From positions 1 through 23,882 of the forward strand of contig JBBDYO010000049.1 in assembly GCA_040901495.1 (NCBI GenBank): a stretch of 23,882 nt of DNA, written 5' to 3'. The notes under the pieces are model-generated. The model saw nothing but the letters and a program-made list of their open reading frames with translations, ran no database searches and was not told the DNA's origin. Positions 1-6,077 of this stretch are shown here, piece after piece. The DNA is from VRUE01 sp040901495 (GTDB taxonomy: Bacteria; Actinomycetota; Thermoleophilia; Solirubrobacterales; 70-9). The position numbers were made by a program, and so were the translations under genes. Every line of letters starts with the position of its first letter. Within the stretch, counting starts at the first letter, position 1.

Positions 1-161
1 GCGAGATCCAGTCGGGCGAGTTCGCCAAGGAGTGGATCGCCGAGAACCGCGCCGGCGGGGAGAACCTCTCCCGCATGCGCGAGGAGGGCACCGGGCACCA
101 AGTCGAGGAGGTCGGCAAGAACCTCCGCGACATGATGCCCTGGATCGACCAGAAGTTTTGA
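1..161 (+). CDS. ilvC: Ketol-acid reductoisomerase, C-terminal end (partial)
   Basis: The last 52 codons of an ORF entering from the left edge (first full codon at nt 3, TGA at 159-161). The enzyme isomerises and reduces acetolactate or acetohydroxybutyrate to the dihydroxy acids of valine, leucine and isoleucine synthesis, using NADPH in the cytosol. The visible tail contains IQSGEFAKEW and ends in an MMPW motif followed by an acidic/basic tail, which is how IlvC C-terminal domains end. The catalytic and NADPH-binding parts lie outside the window. It fits the leuA, leuCD, leuB, ilvE and cimA genes downstream; ilvB/ilvN are probably just outside to the left (inference). It converges on the minus-strand cupin gene with a single base between the two stop codons. 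Confidence 0.93.
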   Translation, partial: EIQSGEFAKEWIAENRAGGENLSRMREEGTGHQVEEVGKNLRDMMPWIDQKF

Positions 162-162
162 G

Positions 163-597
163 CTAGGCGCCGAGAGGGGCGTTGTCGCCGAAGCGGCTGA
201 CCTCGTCCTCGGGCAGCTTGCCGTCGCGACCGACGTAGCCGTCCTTGCCGCCGACGACGACGTAGACGGCGTCCTCGGAGTCGCTGAGGTTGCGAATCTT
301 GCGCACCGTCGGCGCGTCGACCCAGGCGAGCCCGCCCGGCTCCAGCTCATGGGTCGAGCCGTCGCCGAACTCGATCGCGATCCGGCCGCTGTGCAGGAAG
401 TAGAGCTCCTCCTGCTTCTCGTGGAGGTGGCGGCCGGTCTCATAGGAGGGTGGGATGACGATCGCGTTGGCGCCAAAAGCCGTCACCCCCAGGCCCTTGC
501 GGATCTTGCGGAACCCGTATCCCTCCCCGAGGTCATCGAGGCCGGCCACGGCGTAGCCGTCTCCTTTGACTACACCGTCTGCTGCGGTCTCCGACAT
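163..597 (-). CDS. Small cupin-domain protein
   Basis: A 144-residue single-domain cupin. Cupin motif 1 is clear at about residues 56-71, with metal-ligand candidates His57, His59 and Glu63/Glu64 and the usual glycine before the next strand. Motif 2 (PGGLAWVDAP onward, about residues 87-103) has Arg99 where the final metal-binding histidine normally sits, so metal binding may be altered or lost. No enzyme family can be assigned; such proteins bind small molecules or act as isomerases or dioxygenases. It starts 8 nt after the stop of the DUF4389 gene, so the two probably share a minus-strand transcript. The start ATG at 597 has only a weak GGGATAGGG purine stretch before it. Confidence 0.85.
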   Translation of the reverse strand: MSETAADGVVKGDGYAVAGLDDLGEGYGFRKIRKGLGVTAFGANAIVIPPSYETGRHLHEKQEELYFLHSGRIAIEFGDGSTHELEPGGLAWVDAPTVRKIRNLSDSEDAVYVVVGGKDGYVGRDGKLPEDEVSRFGDNAPLGA

Positions 598-605
598 CCC
601 TATCC

Positions 606-1241
606 CTACGCCGTCGGGGCGGTGGGTGGAGTCGCCTGCGTGTCGGGCGGGGGAATGGTCTCATCCGACCTGGCCGCCTCGAGTCCAACCGGCGGATAGT
701 CATCGGTGAGCATCGCGGTGTAGCCGGCCAAGCGGAGGTTGAAGCCGTTGACGTAGGTCATCGCGCTGTTGACCGCCTCCGGCAGATAGCCGCGGAAGAC
801 GATCGTCAGCCAGGCAACGAGAGAGATGCCAAGGCTGATGAACGAGATGCCATAGGAGACGATGAGCATCGGTAGGACGAGGACCATCCGGAAGAGGGCC
901 TTGAGGCGGCTCTGGCGCTCCGCCGCCGGGGCGATGTTGACGCGGATCGGGTAGCTGGGGTCATCGCTGAGGCCGAAGGGCGGCCATTCGTCGGTCTGCA
1001 GGCCGATCCAGGCAGAGAACCGTGCCCCGAAGCGGATCACGCCGGAGTTGAAGTTGAAGAGCCATTCTGGATAGCGCCCGAGGATCACGATTGCGATCAG
1101 GGCGAGGAGGTAGGTGACGTAATAGAGCAGGCCCCAGAAGACCGCGACAATCATCCATGGAATCGCTAGGAGGTACCGGAAGAACGTCGTCCCTCGGCTC
1201 GGGTGCGGATTGAAATCAGCTTCATAAGTAATTGGGTACAT
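606..1241 (-). CDS. DUF4389-family membrane protein
   Basis: A 211-residue integral membrane protein with two homologous halves. Each half has an FFR(Y/M)-type start, a long hydrophobic stretch (about residues 20-56 and 116-150), and then an aromatic/acidic signature (TDEWPPF about residue 83, TDDYPPV about residue 180). This duplicated pattern is typical of DUF4389, whose function is unknown. The tail is Pro/Thr-rich. Start ATG 1241 has a strong Shine-Dalgarno, GGAGGAG (plus-strand 1252-1258), 10 nt upstream. It is divergent from serC, with about 115 bp between starts, and is followed by the cupin gene. No function is suggested by the context. Confidence 0.85.
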   Translation of the reverse strand: MYPITYEADFNPHPSRGTTFFRYLLAIPWMIVAVFWGLLYYVTYLLALIAIVILGRYPEWLFNFNSGVIRFGARFSAWIGLQTDEWPPFGLSDDPSYPIRVNIAPAAERQSRLKALFRMVLVLPMLIVSYGISFISLGISLVAWLTIVFRGYLPEAVNSAMTYVNGFNLRLAGYTAMLTDDYPPVGLEAARSDETIPPPDTQATPPTAPTA

Positions 1242-1325
1242 ATGAGTTGAGCTCCTCCTATAGACGGCTCGGACTGGCGCTGCCCATGCGGCATGGCGAG
1301 CCTACTCGGGTGCTCGGCGGGAGTC

Positions 1326-1347
1326 CACCCGCGGGTGTCAATAACCT
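1326..1347 (+). promoter_or_regulatory. Putative serC promoter with palindrome
   Basis: A -10-like hexamer TAACCT (1342-1347) lies 9 nt before the ATG at 1357, a spacing that would start the transcript at or next to that ATG. Just upstream is a perfect 12-bp palindrome, CACCCGCGGGTG (1326-1337), in the spacer region, a possible operator. No convincing -35 was seen. Confidence 0.4.
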
Positions 1348-1356
1348 GTGGCCGCG

Positions 1357-2496
1357 ATGGCCGTCTCGATCTCGACCCAGATTCCCACCGACCTCAAGCC
1401 CGCCGACGGACGATTTGGCTGCGGCCCGTCCAAGGTGCGCTCCGAGGCCCTGGCGAAGCTCGCCGAGCAGGCGACGCTGATGGGGACCTCGCACCGTCAG
1501 GCGCCTGTCAGGGACCTGGTGGCACGTGTCCAGGGCGGGCTTGGCGAGCTCTTCGACCTCCCCGACGGATATGAGGTCGCGCTGGGCAACGGGGGCGCCA
1601 CGGCCTTCTGGGATGCCGCTACGGCCTGGCTCGTGCGCAGCCGAGCCCTGCACCTGACCTACGGCGAGTTCTCGCAGAAGTTTGCGAAGGCGACGGCAAG
1701 CGCGCCCTTCCTCGAGGGTCCGATCCTGGTCGAGGCTGAGCCTGGCAGTGCGCCGGAGCCCACCGCGAATCCCGACGCCGACGTGATCGCCTGGGCGCAC
1801 AACGAGACCTCGACCGGGGTGATGGTCGACGTTCGCCGCCCCGACGGCGCCGGCGACGCGCTGGTCCTGATCGACGCCACCTCGGGCGCCGGGGGCCTGC
1901 CTGTCGATGTCGGCCAGGCCGACGCCTATTACTTTGCGCCCCAGAAGGCCTTTGGCGCTGACGGTGGCCTCTGGCTCGCCCTGCTCAGCCCGGCGGCGAT
2001 CGAGCGGGTTGAGCAGCTCGACGGGGCGGCTGATCGCTGGCAGCCCGACTTCCTCTCGCTGCAGACGGCGATCGAGAACTCGCGTAAGAACCAGACCTAC
2101 AACACCCCGGCCCTGGCGACCCTGCTGCTCCTCTCCGACCAGGTCGAGTGGATGCTGGCGGGCGGCGGCCTCGCCTGGTGCGTGGAGCGCACCAGCGCCT
2201 CTTCCGGCCATCTCTACGGCTGGGCCGAGGCCCGCGACTTCACCTCGCCGTTCGTCGCCGATCCGGCAAATCGCTCGCTGGTCGTCGGCACGATCGACTT
2301 CGACGATTCCGTCGATGCTGCCCAGGTGGCGGCCACGCTGCGCGCTAACGGCATCGTTGACGTCGAGCCGTATCGGAAGCTGGGTCGTAACCAGCTCCGA
2401 GTCGGCATGTTCCCGGCGGTCGAGCCCGCCGACGTCGAAGCGCTGACGGCATGCATCGACTGGGTCGTCGAGAACGTCGAGGAGGCGCGCCGGTGA
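1357..2496 (+). CDS. serC: Phosphoserine aminotransferase
   Basis: Converts 3-phosphohydroxypyruvate plus glutamate to 3-phosphoserine, the second step of serine synthesis, as a PLP enzyme. The 379-residue protein starts with IPTDLKPADGRFGCGPSKV, typical of the actinobacterial SerC type. It carries GTSHRQAPV near the N-terminus and the PLP-lysine context FAPQKAFG with Lys at about residue 197. An in-frame GTG at 1348 is possible, but the ATG at 1357 is preferred because a TAACCT -10-like box ends at 1347, and there is no Shine-Dalgarno for either start. The stop overlaps the serA start (GTGA), so the two pathway genes are translationally coupled. Confidence 0.93.
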   Translation: MAVSISTQIPTDLKPADGRFGCGPSKVRSEALAKLAEQATLMGTSHRQAPVRDLVARVQGGLGELFDLPDGYEVALGNGGATAFWDAATAWLVRSRALHLTYGEFSQKFAKATASAPFLEGPILVEAEPGSAPEPTANPDADVIAWAHNETSTGVMVDVRRPDGAGDALVLIDATSGAGGLPVDVGQADAYYFAPQKAFGADGGLWLALLSPAAIERVEQLDGAADRWQPDFLSLQTAIENSRKNQTYNTPALATLLLLSDQVEWMLAGGGLAWCVERTSASSGHLYGWAEARDFTSPFVADPANRSLVVGTIDFDDSVDAAQVAATLRANGIVDVEPYRKLGRNQLRVGMFPAVEPADVEALTACIDWVVENVEEARR

Positions 2497-4073
2497 AGGT
2501 CCTGGTCAAGGAGAAGATCGCCGACTCGGGCGTCGACTTGCTGCGCGCCAACTTCGACGTCGACCTCGGCCTCGAGATGTCCGACGAGGAGCTGGGCGAG
2601 GCGATTGGCGGCTACGACGCGATCCTGATCCGCTCAGCGACCAAGCTGACCGCGGAGCTGATCGACCGTGCCGACAACCTCAAGGTGATCGGCCGCGCCG
2701 GCACCGGCGTCGACAACGTCGACATCCCCGCCGCCACGCGTCGCGGCATCATCGTCGCCAACGCGCCCGAGTCGAACTCGGTCGCCGCCGCCGAGCACAC
2801 GCTGGCGCTGATGCTGGCTCTCTTCCGCAACGTTCCGCAGGCTCACGGCACCCTGGTCGACGGTCGCTGGGACCGCGCCAAGTTCAAGGGCGCCGAGCTC
2901 TACGGCAAGACGCTCGGGGTGGTCGGCTTCGGCCGCATCGGCCAGCTGGTCGCCAAACGGGCCCAGAGCTTCGAGATGGACGTGGTCGCCTTCGACAAGT
3001 TCGTCTCGGCCGAGCGCTTCCGCGAGCTCGGAGTCGAGGGCGCCGGCAGCGTCGAGGAGCTGCTCGAGCGAGTCGACGTGGTCACCCTGCACGTCCCCAA
3101 GACGCCGGACACCATCGACCTGATCGACGCCGACGCGATTGCCGCGATGAGGGACGGCGTTCGCGTCGTCAACTGCGCGCGCGGCGAGCTGGTCGACCTC
3201 GATGCCCTTCTCGCCGGGATCGAATCCGGCAAGGTCGGCGGCGCCGCGCTCGACGTCTTCCCCTCAGAGCCGTTCACCGAGCACCCGATCTTTTCCCGTC
3301 CGGAGGTCGTCGTCACACCCCACCTGGGGGCGTCGACCACAGAGGCCCAGGATCGCGCCGGGATCGTCACCGCCGAGCAGGTCACCGCCGCCCTCACCGG
3401 CGGAGTGGTGACCAACGCGGTCAATATCGCGGCGGTGCGGCCGGAGGAGATGGAGGCGCTCGCGCCCTTCGTCCCCCTCTGCGAAAAGCTGGGCCGCCTC
3501 GCGCAGGGGCTCGGCGACGGGCCGGTGGAGCGGATCACCGCTGAGTTCCGGGGCCGCATCGCCTCCCACGACACCCGCCTGCTGGGCATCGCGGTGCTGG
3601 CCGGGGTCCTCTCCGGCCACACCGAGGAGCCGGTCAACCTGGTCAACGCGCCGCAGATGGCTGAGGAGCGGGGCATCGAGCTGACCGAGACCAAGGACAC
3701 CGGCGCAGGTGACTTCACCGAGCTGATCACCGTGCGCCTCGGCTCGGGGGACGACGCGGTCGAGGTCTCGGGCACCGGGGTCGGCCCGCGGAACGAGCCC
3801 TACCTCGTCTCGGTCTGGGGCGAGAGCTTCTACCTCCCCTTTGCCGAGCACCTGGCGATCTTCCGCTACGCGGACCAACCGGGGATGATCGGCCGGGTCG
3901 GGACGACGTTCGGTGAGCAGGGTGTGAACATCGTCTCCGCCGCCGTCGGCGCGACTGACGATGGCCGCCGAGCGGTGATGGCGCTCACCACGGACGCGCC
4001 GGTCCGAGACGAGACGATCGAGAAGATCCTCGAGCTCGACGGGTTCTCCATCGGTCGCTCGGTGGACTTGTAG
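2493..4073 (+). CDS. serA: D-3-phosphoglycerate dehydrogenase, long form with ACT domain
   Basis: Oxidises 3-phosphoglycerate to 3-phosphohydroxypyruvate with NAD, the committed step of serine synthesis. The GTG start at 2493 overlaps the serC stop and has a strong Shine-Dalgarno, GAGGAGG (2479-2485), 7 nt upstream; longer readings inside serC are not supported. The protein has 526 residues. The NAD-binding loop GFGRIG is at 145-150; the catalytic residues are Arg230 (NCARGE), Glu259 and His277 (TPHLGAST). An extra substrate-binding domain covers about 300-450 and a C-terminal ACT domain about 455-526. ACT domains in this family commonly mediate serine feedback inhibition. The length and domains match the mycobacterial/actinobacterial long form. 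Confidence 0.97.
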   Translation: MKVLVKEKIADSGVDLLRANFDVDLGLEMSDEELGEAIGGYDAILIRSATKLTAELIDRADNLKVIGRAGTGVDNVDIPAATRRGIIVANAPESNSVAAAEHTLALMLALFRNVPQAHGTLVDGRWDRAKFKGAELYGKTLGVVGFGRIGQLVAKRAQSFEMDVVAFDKFVSAERFRELGVEGAGSVEELLERVDVVTLHVPKTPDTIDLIDADAIAAMRDGVRVVNCARGELVDLDALLAGIESGKVGGAALDVFPSEPFTEHPIFSRPEVVVTPHLGASTTEAQDRAGIVTAEQVTAALTGGVVTNAVNIAAVRPEEMEALAPFVPLCEKLGRLAQGLGDGPVERITAEFRGRIASHDTRLLGIAVLAGVLSGHTEEPVNLVNAPQMAEERGIELTETKDTGAGDFTELITVRLGSGDDAVEVSGTGVGPRNEPYLVSVWGESFYLPFAEHLAIFRYADQPGMIGRVGTTFGEQGVNIVSAAVGATDDGRRAVMALTTDAPVRDETIEKILELDGFSIGRSVDL

Positions 4074-4089
4074 CGAGTCCACGCCGGCG

Positions 4090-4119
4090 AGCCGACAGAT
4101 CGGTCCCGAGTTGTCGGCT
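4090..4119 (+). terminator. Hairpin after serA, probable terminator
   Basis: An 8-bp perfect stem (AGCCGACA / TGTCGGCT) with a 14-nt loop begins 16 nt after the serA stop and is followed by a short T-containing tract. It is the best candidate terminator of serC-serA, although the U-tract is weak. Confidence 0.5.
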
Positions 4120-4120
4120 T

Positions 4121-4144
4121 TCCCGATTTCGACACAAATCGGGG
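4121..4144 (+). promoter_or_regulatory. Inverted repeat upstream of the oxidoreductase: operator or second terminator arm
   Basis: CCCGATTT (4122-4129) and AAATCGGG (4136-4143) form a perfect 8-bp inverted repeat around a 6-nt centre, extended by one wobble pair. It ends just before the putative -10 box TAAGGT (4146-4151) of the oxidoreductase transcript. The position fits a repressor operator; it could also act as a second hairpin terminating serA transcription. Confidence 0.45.
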
Positions 4145-4145
4145 A

Positions 4146-4151
4146 TAAGGT
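4146..4151 (+). promoter_or_regulatory. Putative -10 box for the mini-ORF/oxidoreductase transcript
   Basis: TAAGGT is followed after 7 nt by the ATG (4159) of a 9-codon mini-ORF. This is the spacing expected if transcription starts at the mini-ORF start codon (leaderless). GATAAG (4144-4149) is an alternative reading. No clear -35 was seen. Confidence 0.4.
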
Positions 4152-4158
4152 TGCGCCA

Positions 4159-4188
4159 ATGAAGCGCATGGCAAGGGGGCCGCGATGA
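4159..4188 (+). CDS. Mini-ORF (9 codons) overlapping the oxidoreductase start
   Basis: Encodes MKRMARGPR and ends in a TGA that overlaps the ATG of the oxidoreductase (ATGA at 4185-4188). The start lies 7 nt after a TAAGGT -10-like box, suggesting leaderless translation. The Shine-Dalgarno of the main gene (AAGGGGG, 4173-4179) lies inside this mini-ORF, so its translation would influence re-initiation at the main start. The peptide itself has no recognisable function. Overlap and spacing are seen directly; expression is inferred. Confidence 0.35.
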   Translation: MKRMARGPR

Positions 4189-5219
4189 AGGCTGTGGTGC
4201 AAACCGGGACGGGTGGGCCCGACGTCCTACAGGTCCAGGACCGTCCCGACCCTCCGGTCGGCGCCGGAGAGGTGCGCATCGCCGTAAAGGCCGCCGGGAT
4301 CAACTTCGCCGACACGATGGCCCGCGTCGGGCTCTACCCCGATGCGCCAAAGCCACCGTGCGTACTCGGCTACGAGGTCGCCGGCGAGGTCGAGTCGGTG
4401 GGGGATGGAGTGACCTCGTGGAAGCCCGGTGACCGGGTCACCGCCGGCACCCGCTTCGGCGGGCATGCCGAGTTGGTCTCCGTTCCAGAGGGCCAGGTGT
4501 GGCCGTTGCCGGATCGACTCAGCTTCGAGCAGGGCGCCGCCTTCCCGGTGAACTACGCCACCGCCTACGCCGGCCTGATGATCATGGGCAGCCTGCGGGC
4601 GGGGGACCGCGTCCTGATCCACGCGGCGGCCGGTGGCGTGGGGATCTCCGCTACCCAGATGGCGCGCAACGTCGGCGCCGAGATCTTCGGCACGGCCTCC
4701 GCTTCCAAGCACGACGCGATCCGTGCCCAGGGTGTCAAGCACGCGATCGACTATCGCTCCCAGGACTTCGAGCAGGAGACGATGCGGATCACGGGTGGGG
4801 AGGGGGTCGACCTGATTCTCGACGCGCTTGGACCGACCTCGTTCCGCAAGGACTACCGACTGCTTCGCCCAGGCGGTCGCCTCGTCATGTACGGGCTCTC
4901 GGAGGCCAGTAAGGAAGGGAAGCGCGATATCCCCGCGGCCCTAAAAGCCCTCGCGAAGATGCCACTGGCAACCCTGCCCTGGTGGAAGAGCCTGTCGATC
5001 ATGAACGAGAACAAAGGTGTCTTTGGCCTCAACATGCTCAAGTGGTGGGACCAGGAGGGGGGCCTCGATCGCCTCGCCAGGCCGCTGATCGAGGACCTGG
5101 AGCAGGGACGCCTGGACCCGGTCGTCGCCGAGGCTTTCCCCTTCGAGCGAGCCGGCGAGGCACACGAATTCATCGCCCAACGCCGCAACGTCGGCAAGGT
5201 CGTGCTGTTTCCCTCTTAG
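4185..5219 (+). CDS. VAT1-like quinone oxidoreductase / zinc-independent MDR-family reductase
   Basis: A 344-residue medium-chain dehydrogenase/reductase. The N-terminal catalytic domain opens MKAVVQTGTGGPDVLQV and includes AAGINFADTMARVGLYP, characteristic of quinone-oxidoreductase and VAT1 relatives. The Rossmann fold has the nucleotide-binding stretch HAAAGGVGISATQMA at about residues 145-160. The cysteines of zinc alcohol dehydrogenases are not present, so an NADPH-dependent, zinc-free reductase is expected; the substrate cannot be predicted. The ATG is preceded by AAGGGGG at 5 nt and overlaps the stop of a 9-codon mini-ORF. A hairpin follows the stop, so this is probably a single-gene transcript or is weakly joined to the next gene. 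Confidence 0.9.
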   Translation: MKAVVQTGTGGPDVLQVQDRPDPPVGAGEVRIAVKAAGINFADTMARVGLYPDAPKPPCVLGYEVAGEVESVGDGVTSWKPGDRVTAGTRFGGHAELVSVPEGQVWPLPDRLSFEQGAAFPVNYATAYAGLMIMGSLRAGDRVLIHAAAGGVGISATQMARNVGAEIFGTASASKHDAIRAQGVKHAIDYRSQDFEQETMRITGGEGVDLILDALGPTSFRKDYRLLRPGGRLVMYGLSEASKEGKRDIPAALKALAKMPLATLPWWKSLSIMNENKGVFGLNMLKWWDQEGGLDRLARPLIEDLEQGRLDPVVAEAFPFERAGEAHEFIAQRRNVGKVVLFPS

Positions 5220-5220
5220 A

Positions 5221-5239
5221 CGCTCCGACCGGAGAGCGG
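5221..5239 (+). terminator. Short hairpin after the oxidoreductase gene
   Basis: CGCTCC and GGAGAGCG form a short GC-rich stem with one bulge, starting directly after the stop codon. There is no U-tract. It may be a weak terminator between the oxidoreductase and the RTX-repeat gene. Confidence 0.25.
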
Positions 5240-5258
5240 CGGGGACGACAACTTAGCG

Positions 5259-5876
5259 ATGAAGAAGATCCTCCTTATTTCCCTTGCGATTCTGGCGCTG
5301 CACGCGCCGGTGTCTGGCCATGCCGAGCCGAGGACGTTCAGCATCCTGTTGGCGGGCGGGGTGGAGGCCAACATCATCAATATCTGGCTCACAGAGGACG
5401 GCAAGACCTACGTGATCGATTCGATCGTCCCGCTCGAAGTCGGGGGCTCGGTTTGCACGAATCCCGAAGGCCAGCCGAACGAGCTGCTCTGCCAGGCGCC
5501 GCTGGTCAGCGGCTTTGAGGTGAACTCCGACGGTGGCGACGATCAGATCACGGTTGCCCCCAACATCACCGTTTCGGTGACCATGCGCGGGGGCGCCGGA
5601 AACGACGTTCTGCGCGGTGGGGCTGGAGACGACAGGCTGTATGGGTCGAGCGGCGACGATCGCCTGTTCGGAAAACGCGGTAACGACGTCCTCAACGGAG
5701 GTGCCGATAACGACGTGGTGTTCGGGGGGCCCGGCGACGATGTCCTGGTGCGCGGCCTCGGTCAAGACACACTGCGTGGCGGGCCCGGCGACAATGAGTT
5801 CCGCGACCATCGCGGGAAATCGTCGAAGCCGGCAGCGAGCCCTTCACAGCCGCCCGCCAAGACGTGGCACCCGTAG
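5259..5876 (+). CDS. Secreted RTX (hemolysin-type calcium-binding repeat) protein
   Basis: A 205-residue protein with a clear N-terminal signal peptide (MKKILL, hydrophobic core, probable cleavage after Ala22 in GHA). A unique segment (about 24-108, with two Cys at 66 and 78) is followed by about eight nonapeptide repeats of the GGxGxDxLx type over residues 111-180. These form a calcium-binding beta-roll in known RTX proteins. The tail is basic and Ser/Pro-rich. There is no enzymatic or pore-forming domain, and the protein is far smaller than RTX toxins, so a toxin call is not justified; an extracellular structural or calcium-binding role is more likely. The start has only a weak, distant purine stretch. 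Function unknown. Confidence 0.85.
   Translation: MKKILLISLAILALHAPVSGHAEPRTFSILLAGGVEANIINIWLTEDGKTYVIDSIVPLEVGGSVCTNPEGQPNELLCQAPLVSGFEVNSDGGDDQITVAPNITVSVTMRGGAGNDVLRGGAGDDRLYGSSGDDRLFGKRGNDVLNGGADNDVVFGGPGDDVLVRGLGQDTLRGGPGDNEFRDHRGKSSKPAASPSQPPAKTWHP
5589..5798 (+). repeat. RTX nonapeptide repeat region
   Basis: The coding repeats have a period of 27 nt (nine residues), with recurring GGC/GGA-GGC-GAC-GAC-type codons. They correspond to residues 111-180 of the secreted RTX protein. The units are diverged at DNA level, so this is an old protein repeat rather than a fresh tandem duplication. Confidence 0.8.
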
Positions 5877-5937
5877 GCGCCCAGCCTTGCGGTGCCCCTA
5901 GCCTGAGCAAAAGCTTCAAGCCTCGCTGGGCGTACGC

Positions 5938-5943
5938 TAAGCT
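5938..5943 (+). promoter_or_regulatory. Putative -10 box for leuL-leuA
   Basis: TAAGCT lies 8 nt before the ATG of the leucine leader peptide, so transcription would start at or next to that ATG. TTCAAG (5915-5920) is 17 nt upstream and could be a degenerate -35. No Shine-Dalgarno precedes the leader ATG, which supports a leaderless transcript. Confidence 0.45.
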
Positions 5944-5951
5944 GGTCGCGA

Positions 5952-6011
5952 ATGACGCACCGGTTCGACAGCCTCGCGCTTCTCCTTCTCCTCCCCCCTC
6001 GGGGGGAATAG
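5952..6011 (+). CDS. leuL: leuA leader peptide (leucine-rich, regulatory)
   Basis: A 19-codon ORF encoding MTHRFDSLALLLLLPPRGE, with five consecutive Leu codons (CTT CTC CTT CTC CTC at 5979-5993) and one more two codons earlier. Leucine-rich peptides in front of leuA are the sensors of ribosome-mediated attenuation in many bacteria. There is no Shine-Dalgarno, but a -10-like TAAGCT lies 8 nt upstream, so leaderless initiation is likely. Part of the Leu run (5982-5991) is the exact complement of the leuA ribosome-binding site. The codon run and complementarity are seen in the sequence; the regulatory role is inferred from family knowledge. Confidence 0.75.
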   Translation: MTHRFDSLALLLLLPPRGE

Positions 6012-6070
6012 CGCTGGGCGGCGCGTAGCCGCGAGAGACAAGGTCATTCAAGTCAGTTGGAGAAGGAGGT
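5973..6070 (+). promoter_or_regulatory. leuA leader RNA: anti-Shine-Dalgarno pairing and possible pseudoknot
   Basis: Stem B pairs CTCCTTCTCC (5982-5991, inside the Leu codons) with GGAGAAGGAG (6059-6068, the leuA ribosome-binding site): 10 perfect pairs plus one wobble. Stem A pairs CTCGCG (5973-5978) with CGCGAG (6030-6035). The strand order is A, B, A', B', an H-type pseudoknot. Competing hairpins are CCCCC/GGGGG around 5993-6006 and GCGGC/GCCGC (6018-6032). No U-rich terminator is present, pointing to control of translation rather than transcription. Actinobacterial leuA leaders are known to carry a conserved pseudoknot (the LEU element); whether this is the same element cannot be decided here. 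Confidence 0.6.
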
Positions 6071-6077
6071 AAGTCCG

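Noticed and set aside
5589..5798. Short regular repeats that could suggest a CRISPR array
   Set aside because: The period is 27 nt throughout with no spacers, and it translates in frame into RTX nonapeptides.
5259..5876. An RTX toxin
   Set aside because: It has only about eight repeats, no pore-forming or enzymatic domain, no acylation or type I secretion genes, and a normal signal peptide.
5877..6077. A T-box riboswitch upstream of leuA
   Set aside because: No T-box sequence, specifier stem or antiterminator/terminator pair is visible; the leader peptide explains the region better.
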